Program-made: the position numbers and the translations under genes
Shown here: positions 56,769 to 64,000 of the stretch, piece by piece
Position numbering within the stretch: position 1 is the first letter of the stretch
Layout of the letters: the number at the start of each line of letters is the position of its first letter
Source of the DNA: Periplaneta americana
Lineage: Eukaryota; Arthropoda; Insecta; Blattodea; Blattidae
Length of the DNA: 64,000 nt
Direction: 5' to 3'
Assembly: GCF_040183065.1 (NCBI RefSeq)
Contig: NC_091120.1
Span: 74,936,708-75,000,707, forward strand
The notes under the pieces: model-generated
Databases searched by the model: none
Seen by the model: only the letters and a program-made list of their open reading frames with translations
What the model was told of the DNA's origin: nothing

Positions 56769-59700
56769 CTGGGGAAAAGAACACATCATCTTGTTAATTG
56801 TTGATAGCTGCAATTAATAAATATATTTGTATTTTTAAACTTTTGGCATTCATGTTTTCTTACTTAAAAAAAAAGTTTCTGACTTAAAATCTAGGAACTA
56901 TTTAGAGATATAGTGGACTTTCCTAACATAAGTTCGACTGAACAAAATTGAAAGTTCAGCCCAGTAAGGGTAATGAGTGTGGCAGGTGAAATGAATACAA
57001 ATTCTTATTGGTTATTCATCAACGAATACAGTACTGTACTTGCATTTCCTGCTCGCCCCGAGACTTGTGTATGCGCTTCTAGTACCACAGTGGGTTTCGA
57101 CAGTTCCGTCTCACAAACGGCACAATTCTCAAATAGAAAAAGAGGAGTTCATTAACTTAAAATCAGTGATTAAATATGGATGTCTTAATCAATAAAATAT
57201 TCTGTTTTCCTTTAACAAAAGTATCACGACAAGACACAGAACCAATTCCCATTCAAATGCCGAACCTATTTCTTAGTGCCTGTATAGGGGGGTGTCTAAT
57301 TCTCCTAAGTAAGCAGTCGAACTACAGTCCGCACTTCAGGAGAAGATCCGAGCAAGAAATGTGAGTTTTTCCCCTTTTACAACCAACTCCCCAACATGGA
57401 ACCCTCCAGCCAATGACTAAGCTTGTTTGTCCCAGCCGGCCAATGACACCATCTCCATGTACCTGTCCTTTCAGAGGAGCTGAGTTACTATTTGAACTCT
57501 CCTCTCACCCCGCAAGAACCATACCCCCCTCGCAGGCATCTTCTCGTGAAATTTGGACAGTATAGGATGTCGAACTTGTTTTCTGTCGAACTCAAGAGCT
57601 TCTACTGTACTGTCATCAGGATAAATGGATTAGGTAGAAAAATCGACAAGAAGCGATTCTTCAGATCTGGTACTTTATCGCTTTAATTATGTAACCTGTA
57701 TGCTGTTCATATATGTTGGGAACACTCAGGGGCAGGTATTTATGGAGATTAATTTTATTTTATCATTTGTGTTTTTTAATACTGGATTCGGCGGAGATTG
57801 TTGGAGATTGTTTTGTACTCTTGACGGAGATTAATGGAAATTTTGGAGAAATACAATTATTTTGGAATTGGAGTATTAACTCAGTATGAATATTACTTTC
57901 CAAATAATTAATATTAAAGGTTCGCTAGATTCTCGTAAAGGCCAATACACAATATTTGCTGGATTGAGACTGTATTTTTACACACATTCATTAAAAACGA
58001 AAAAAACCTGCAGCCTTCAAATTATCACTTTCAAATTATTAGAGAAATGTTGCATTTTTCGTCTTTTGAGTTCACTAATATACTCAGAACACCTGGAATA
58101 CCATGTAATGTAGTCTACTTGGATATGTTACAAATTCAAGTGAAAAAAAAAATCGAAAAGAAACTCAGAATATGAAATTCGCTATAAAACGACGCAGTAA
58201 TTTGCGAATTTGTTCATAGTTCCCTATTAGAATCGCGATTTGTCGCGATTGTTTTATCCGCATATTATTAATCAGAATCACTTGATTCGTAAAGATAAGT
58301 AAAAATCTATTGTATATCTATTATGTCGTGATTTTTGCGATCTCCATAAATACCCGGCCCTGGGAATACTGAATAGAAACAAATAATGTAAAATCCAAAA
58401 TTTTGTTCTAAATTGTATATTTTAAATTCGATGTCTAGTGTATTTTCTCTTAATTATAAATTTTGAATAATTTTCCCAAAATTTCTCAACAGAAAACGGA
58501 TTAACCGAGAATTTCATTAAATATAATATCAATACCTGGAGTAGAAGCTGAAAGAAAGAAGTATGAAATGAAGTATTAATAAAAAAGATAACTCTGTACA
58601 CAAGAAAATTATCACAACATTAAGAGCGAAGATCAATTTTTGGAACAAGTTAAACAATTCCACTATCTTGTTCTACTCTCAACATCAGCTGTAATGACAG
58701 AACAAATGAAGAAATAACAATTTCAGCAGTACGTAGGTTATATGTCAAGTAAGAATTATTGTAAAGCATAAAAGAAGTGACAAATAAAAACAAATTAACA
58801 GTATTTAAAAAACATTTTATGTAGGGCTATCCACTATAACATATGGCGTGTGGAGTCATCACCTTCACCTTCCAAACATAAGTTAAACTTAAACGATTAA
58901 AATAAGGTATCGTACTGAAGAAAGGTACAAAAAACTAGAAGAGGCAGGATTAGGAACCAAATAATAAGATTAGAATAAGGAAGTATTCCACTAAAGGATA
59001 TTATAAAATCAGTATAGTTATGATGTAACCTGAATGTATAACGAAAGTTGCCGTATTGCGAGGTATCGTACTGAAGAAAGGTACAAAAAACTAGAAGAGG
59101 CAGGATTAGGAACCAAACAATAAGATTAGAATAAGGAAGTATTCCACTAAAGGATATTATAAAATCAGTATAGTTATGATGTAACCTGAATGTATAACGA
59201 AAGTTGCCGTATTGCGAGGTATCGTACTGAAGAAAGGTACAAAAAACTAGAAGAGGCAGGATTAGGAACCAAACAATAAGATTAGAATAAGGAAGTATTC
59301 CACTAAAGGATATTATAAAATCAGTATAGTTATGATGTAACCTGAATGTATAACGAAAGTTGCCGTAAAATGACCTGGCAAGTGAGAATGCAAGGAAAGA
59401 GGACCAGAGAAAGATCCTGACAGACGTGGGAAGAAGAAATTTAACATACTTTAAGGGAGAGGGGAATTGAATGGATTATATATATATATATATAACGCTC
59501 TTTGTAAATCCTCTACAATCTACACCAGGCATGCCCAGTTGGGGCAGATCTAGCCTTTAAACGAGGTGCAGCAGTTACATAGAATCTCGCAATACCATGC
59601 AAGCATACAGCGTATTCCCAATTTCTCCGGACCGGTGGCATCAATGACGTCACGCTGCAGCGAAATAGGAACAAAACTGCTGGAAGGTTGGATGGCTATC

Positions 59701-62596
59701 ATGGCGGCTATAAAAGTTGTTGTATATGCTATAATAGAACGATTTTGCCAAATTTCCATACTGTCATCTCCCTCAAACGAAAGAAAGCATAAACAATTTA
59801 TTTCTTGATTCAGTACTAATAATTAGTCTGTTGACATGTTCGTTCATAAGCCATTAACATATATATTTTTTTTTTACGTTGTGCACATTACAAACAATAC
59901 AGCAGAACACACCGCCACGACACAACAGCACACGATGTCATTCGTCTGCTAATTCCCGCCCTATACAAGAACCAATCGGATTCACTGATGGCGGCTGATG
60001 GAGACTGCCACCACCTCTGCAAGCTGATGGAACCGGTGCGACACCGGTGGAGTCATCGTTGAAATTCGGAACACCATGATGCCATCAGATTTGCTCAGCG
60101 CTGGAATTCGGAGCACGCTCATACGAATAAAAGATATTAGATAGCTATTCTACGTCAATGTCGCACCTCGTCTGAAGACTAGAGTTGCCCCGACTGGGCA
60201 TGCCTGGTCCACACCATATTATTTTATGGTAGAAGTTTCGATTAAGTAAGAAAACGAATTGTGACAATGAAAAAAAAAAAAAAAACATATTTGTCTGAAA
60301 CAAGTATCGGAATGCCTATTAATGATATAATTACGCATTCTTTATACCTTCTGCCTCCATCTCATTCTTCCCTCTACCATTGTGCTCCTTTCTGCTTGTC
60401 TATTTCCATACAACTCTGCCTGCCATTTTATTAAATAAAATTTTGTAGCTTAGGTATAAGGTGAGGGTTTCCTAATCCGAGGCTGTGCTCGGCGTGAGTT
60501 CGAATTTCGTTTCGGGTGACTGCTTGGTGAATTTTTTCCGATGTTTCGCTCAACTGTAAGGCAAATGTTGGGTAAACTACAACAAATCCTCGCCAAAATA
60601 TTATCTTGCGATTACAGATTCCAACGACTCTTGATAATCTCTATGATGATATAGCATCATCATCATCATCATCATCATCATCAACAACATCAATATTTGT
60701 GGGTTAAACTGAATGGTTTGTGCCGATTCATATGGGAGCTAAAATTTATCCCTCTTATGTTTTCTCGGTCTACCAATGTGTCTAGATTATTTTTGGTTAT
60801 AAAGTAAGAGTTGTTTGGCTATGCAATTACTATCCATTCGGTAAACTTGTTCCTGTAGTCTATTCTTCTATCTTATTAAATATTTGCAGCTCTTTCGTAT
60901 AATCTAGGTTGGAATATCCTGCCACATTGCTGCTTCTATCTTCTTCAGTTGATTCCTTGTCAGGGTCGAATTTTCTGACTCATAGAGTAACACAGGAGCT
61001 GTCCTAACTTTACAAAATTTGAGTTTAATTTGTTGACTGCTTGTTTTAAAATGGTTTTAATCGTTTCACACATAGTTAAATACAGGATTGTTAAATGATA
61101 TATTAAAACATACGTATGAAATAGTAAAATTCACTCCAAAAACAAGATTATTCTATTTAAAAAACCTTAAGGGTGAGTTACATTAAAATGAAATAATCAC
61201 ATTTTTCGTTACAAATGGTATTTTTTTTTTTTTATTTTACAGTTTAAAATATCTTGATGCTAACAGATTATAATTTCGAATTTGTGCGCGTTTTAAGTCC
61301 CCTGCAAACTCTGCAGTTTGTTAAGCATTTATTTTTATCAGTGTTTAGTGTCTGCATTTTGCCCATGTTTGAAACTTGTCCCCTTCCATAAATTCTGCAT
61401 GCTAGCTGCATGAAAACTTTTTCACCTCCCTCAATCTATACTGTATGAGAAATGGAATGAATATCTCAGATTGATTTTAAAAGGATTAAAAAATTGTTTG
61501 TACAGTCGTGGCAATTTTTTTCGCATCTGAACTACAATAATGTAAATATTTTTAGACAAATCTAATTAGCACAAATGAAATTTTCATGCCCGTTATTAAT
61601 GACAGTATGCTAAACATATTGTAACATTTCAGTTTAAAATATTTTTATTTAAGGAGATGAAAACAAGTGAATATTTTATGTAACACTTTAAAAATATATA
61701 AACTATTTTCCACTTGAGCTGAGAATTTGTGTGCATACTATTATACAGTATCGAATAATATAAGCTGTATTAAATATGAAAACTGTAGGTCCAATAGCTT
61801 AGCTTAGGAATATCCTTAAGGTTGTGGCTGAGGATTAGCGAGTCTAACTCCGAACCCAGCGGTCCCGGGTTCGATTCCCAGTGAGGACGAGTTACCTGGG
61901 TGAGGTTTTTTCGGGAGTTTTCCCTCACTCCTAAGGATGAATATTAGTTAACTTTATTAGGCGATTGGAACCCCCAATCATCTTCGCTACTTCCTTTCCT
62001 CCCCCATCCTTTCATCATCTCGTTTCTGGTTTTTCAGATCACTCCACAGGCGGCCTCCCGGGACTACTGGCTCTCTCGACCGCCCTCTGTGGAATGTAGT
62101 TAAGCGACGTTGGGTGGCTTCTGCAATGGCACCCGAGGCGGACCTACTCGGGGGAAGAGTTTCGCCTCGGACCGATAGGGGGGCCTTGGGGGAAGTTGCC
62201 GAAGCAGGAATGGTACATGGATTCTGTCGGCTGTAGGGATCGGTCGTTAAGGGAGTCATGTGGTTTGGGTGGTGCGCGTAGGGGATCTGTGGCACTCAAC
62301 TCATTCCATATCGAGGGTTAACGCAATCCGTGCCCCCCCCCCTCAGTTAAATTCAATTTCATTACATCCTTAAGATAAAAATAATATAAAATGGAGACTC
62401 CGTAAAATGTTGAATCTTTTACGATTTTCTAGGAATCACTAAGTTAAAGTAAAATCCTTAAATTACCAATAACACAACACTGAGTTTCTGAGCATTCCCC
62501 TGGATCCACGCAGCCTATGTACGAGGGACGATCAGATGCTCCGATGACGGTTGCTGAAATCATCATCATCGTTGTTGTCCAGACAAACGAGCCCAT
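56566..62596 (-). CDS. astakine-like prokineticin-domain cytokine B (two coding exons)
   Basis: Predicted 110-residue secreted protein from exons 62467-62596 and 56566-56768 on the minus strand. Exon 1: MGSFVWTTTMMMISATVIGA signal peptide, then the first four cysteines (GC..PGEC...QCC). Donor G/GTAATT is at 62466. Acceptor ttttccccag ends at 56769. The intron interrupts a Gly codon in phase 1, exactly where astakine A is split. Exon 2: PMC...GDIC, then FCECAEGLIC....TC. All ten cysteines are present. Compared with A the protein is diverged outside the cysteines. A 23-nt untranslated piece precedes the ATG, starting at the acceptor ttatttttag (ends 62620), so a further upstream non-coding exon is expected. 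The intron is 5698 bp and full of transposons. Confidence 0.87.
56911..57607. mobile_element. pogo/Tigger-like MITE, copy 2 (interrupted)
   Basis: Inverted relative of 12594-13048: ends TAGTGGACTTTCCTAA and, reversed, CAGTAGAAGCTCTTGAGTTC, with TA flanks at 56909-56910 and 57608-57609. 697 bp including a 236-bp nested element; about 460 bp without it, equal to copy 1. It lies in the astakine B intron 143 bp upstream of exon 2. Confidence 0.85.
57325..57560. mobile_element. TA-flanked MITE nested in pogo-like copy 2
   Basis: 236 bp. Ends CAGTCCGCACTTCAGGAGAA and, reversed, CTGTCCAAATTTCACGAGAA. TA at 57323-57324 and 57561-57562. Copy 1 of the host element reads straight across this position (gtcgaacta joined to aaggatgtcg), confirming insertion. 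The interior is comparatively C-rich. Confidence 0.85.
57727..58362. mobile_element. hAT-type MITE in the astakine B intron
   Basis: 636 bp. Ends CAGGGGCAGGTATTTATGGA and, reversed, CAGGGCCGGGTATTTATGGA. Flanks GGAACACT (57719-57726) and GGAATACT (58363-58370) match at 7 of 8. No transposase. Confidence 0.85.
58540..59465 (+). pseudogene. degenerate LINE tail with embedded tandem triplication
   Basis: 58600-58760 reads KSEDQFLEQVKQFHYLV and later weak matches to the E..I..RI region; 59366-59440 reads ITWQVRMQGKRTRERSL-like words. These suggest the C-terminal part of a LINE ORF2. Many stops. The 156-bp tandem repeat occupies the middle. Confidence 0.45.
58906..59365 (+). repeat. 156-bp tandem repeat, three copies
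   Basis: ggtatcgtactgaagaaagg starts at 58906, 59062 and 59218. The copies are almost identical (one a/c difference in aaccaaa[t/c]aataag), so the amplification is recent. Copy 3 ends at gttgccgtaaa instead of gttgccgtatt. Confidence 0.95.
59526..60206. mobile_element. hAT-type MITE in the astakine B intron, second
   Basis: 681 bp. Ends CAGGCATGCCCAGTTGGGGC and, reversed, CAGGCATGCCCAGTCGGGGC. Flanks ATCTACAC (59518-59525) and GTCCACAC (60207-60214) match at 6 of 8. The inverted similarity continues inside (acgaggtgc...gacat, tagaat). No transposase. Confidence 0.85.
60445..60655 (+). mobile_element. tRNA-derived SINE (family 5), copy 2
   Basis: gtagcttaggtataaggtg (A-box region) and gtgagttcgaatttcg (B box), then ctcaactgtaaggcaaatgttgggtaa and aaaatattatcttgcgat, parallel to 42200-42469. 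Confidence 0.65.
60656..60684. repeat. (ATC)n microsatellite
   Basis: About nine units between the SINE and the minus-strand LINE relic, possibly the tail of one of them. Confidence 0.9.
60690..61020 (-). pseudogene. LINE ORF2 tail relic
   Basis: Minus strand: APVLLYESENSTLTRNQLKK, IEAAMW, then YRMDSN.IAKQLLLYN, then IGRPRK. This is the LYG.E.WTLT...KIE.AEMR / RM...R..K..L.Y.P...R..GRPRKRW order of an RTE/Jockey-like tail, with stops and frameshifts. Confidence 0.65.
61025..61795. other. unassigned intron sequence of astakine B
   Basis: AT-rich; nothing recognised. Confidence 0.4.
61800..62335 (+). mobile_element. tRNA-derived SINE with long GC-rich tail
   Basis: gaggattagcgagtctaactcc (A-box region), then ccgggttcgattccc (B box), then gagttacctgggtgaggttttttcggg and ccctcactcctaaggatgaat shared with the family-4 SINE at 34290. 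The 3' part (62040-62340) is GC-rich (gcacccgaggcggacctactcgggg) and ends in a C run. The 102-codon minus frame there is a composition artefact. Confidence 0.7.
62467..62596 (-). CDS. astakine B, coding exon 1
   Basis: 130 nt: 43 codons plus one base. It ends QCCVI-G at donor GTAATT, parallel to QCCVV-G in astakine A. The signal-peptide core includes three consecutive Met codons from a short CAT/ATG repeat (62561-62569). The acceptor at 62620-62621 marks the exon's 5' border. Confidence 0.87.
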
Positions 62597-62621
62597 CTTT
62601 TATCTGACGACGTCTTATCCT

Positions 62622-64000
62622 AAAAATAAAACAGTAACTTAAATCATACATAAAACAATAGAAATATCCATTTCATTATATTCAACTTAATTTTGTTTTT
62701 ATAACATTTTATCTTTGACGTCAATCATTACCGTACTGCTTACTTTTTTGGAACATATATTACTTCAGAAATCCAATGTAATTAGATTGTTATTAACTTA
62801 TGTAAAATAGACGACACAGTCTCTTAAGAATAAAGGGAAATAAGGTTGACTACTATTCATCTTAGAGTTTCTCTCTACAATGTATATAAATTCAGCCTAA
62901 CCTGTCCAGTCATCTCATAGAGGATAAATAAAATCTTAAGTGAATATGCAACGAAGAATAAATATAATCCTTCATGTTTGCTAATTTCTTTAAAGAAAGG
63001 GTTTTTTTTCGATGTAGAGTTCATCTTAATTTTTACGCGACATATATAATGAGCTATTTAGTAGAAATGGCTGTAAAACATGCAAAACATTGCCGAATAA
63101 TTTAATTCATAAACATCTACTGAATATGGACAAAATACGAGGAGAAATCGCTGTAGAAACACTGCATTACCAAATCTGTTTTTACGGTATCGAAAACCTG
63201 TATTCTCGTGAAAATTTGGATATCGGTTTTTTGTAAAATCACAGTATGATACTTTCTCTTTATGAGCTACTTTGCATAATAGAGAAGTAAGAAAAATATT
63301 CTTTTTATTTTTATTTTGTAATGACCCATCGGACCCCTTTGTTTATGGTTAAATATTTATTTTTGAACACAAGCAAAATAAATTTAACTAGTTCTGTAAT
63401 CTCTCTTCCTAAATCAATGGCGGTTTCTCGGGGGAGGGAAGGGAGGAACGTCCTCCTCACATTTTCTTCTTTTGAAAGTAAATACCAAATAAAATATGTG
63501 CCTTGAAATTCGAGGAAGATTCGATAATTTTTTAAGTTCACAGCTATAAGAAACACTCGGTTGATAGAGTTTTAAACGACGCGCGCTCATGTGCTGTGGA
63601 AAACCGTGAGAAAGATGCGAGATTGTCTGTGTAGAGAAAAGGCACTTCATTCCTCCTCTATTGCAGTTAACACACATAGACAACAGCGCACTAGCAGCCA
63701 GAGAAAGAAGCAGAGTTTTAAAGCGAGTAAATGAACGGAGAGGGAGGAGATCCTCCTCTGAATCAGTCATGGGGGGGAAATAGAAACCGACTGGTCGTGC
63801 AGCAAGCTCGCTACCGCTGCCACCTAACGATGTTGCATTCAACCGGACTATAACACATCTAGGAGGAGACTCAAGAAAAACAGTTTTAACGCAACGCTAT
63901 GAAAGACACCATGTAAACTTTTTTTAAAATTATAAATAAAAAATATTATTCATTGCACTTTATATAGGCTACTATTCATGGTTTGAAAGTTTCGTGGATA
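62622..64000. other. sequence upstream of astakine B
   Basis: Expected to contain or lead to the astakine B promoter. Minus-strand TATA-like words occur near 62888-62896 and 63963-63970, but no convincing initiator plus donor pair was seen, so none is called. The 142-codon minus frame 63842-63414 has no recognisable domain, no signal and no support. Confidence 0.35.

Noticed and set aside
56769..56784. Met at the start of the 72-codon ORF containing astakine B exon 2
   Set aside because: The codons before the Gly lie in the intron, upstream of the acceptor ttttccccag.
62888..62896. Minus-strand TATA-like word considered as the astakine B promoter
   Set aside because: No initiator at the right distance followed by a convincing splice donor was found.
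63414..63842. 142-codon minus-strand ORF upstream of astakine B
   Set aside because: No domain, mixed composition, overlapping frames on both strands and no signals; could be chance.

Overview
This is eukaryotic, AT-rich, repeat-dominated DNA that looks like an insect chromosome, most likely from a cockroach or termite. The reasons are two astakine genes (arthropod prokineticin-domain cytokines), tRNA-headed SINEs including one resembling the termite Talua type, and several insect-type LINE, hAT, Tc1/mariner and pogo-like element families. Real coding sequence is sparse: two split astakine genes and one cysteine-rich secreted or surface protein. No cellular tRNA, rRNA or CRISPR array was found. 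Everything here was read by eye; no similarity search was run.

Layout. 1-4.2 kb has a purine-rich tract, unassigned sequence and a SINE. 4.27-12.5 kb is the proposed astakine A gene (+): a TATA promoter with a short non-coding exon (4298-4346), a long first intron holding a LINE, a 284-292 bp tandem triplication, foldback elements and a mariner, then the coding exons 11287-11410 and 12241-12458. 12.6-20.7 kb is a run of TA-flanked inverted-repeat elements, SINEs and a TGTC-rich tract. 20.8-21.8 kb carries the cysteine-rich gene (+). 22-56 kb is accessory DNA: hAT elements with readable 8-bp target duplications, Tc1/mariner relics, three copies of one LINE, a head-to-tail SINE trimer, a 21-bp and a 36-bp minisatellite, and many microsatellites. 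56.5-62.6 kb is astakine B (-). Its second exon is 56566-56768 and its first coding exon, 62467-62596, is too short to stand out as an ORF. The 5.7-kb intron between them is packed with nested elements.

The two astakine genes point toward each other about 44 kb apart. They share the same split: signal peptide plus the first four cysteines, a phase-1 intron inside a Gly codon, then the last six cysteines. This indicates an old duplication. Both probably encode secreted blood-cell cytokines.

The less expected content is in the mobile DNA. A Tc1-like element and a short foldback element with a related terminal repeat both carry tRNA-like (A-box/B-box) modules just inside their ends. Several insertions are nested two or three deep with target duplications still visible. 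The same pogo-like MITE family lies next to an exon or 3' end of both astakine genes.
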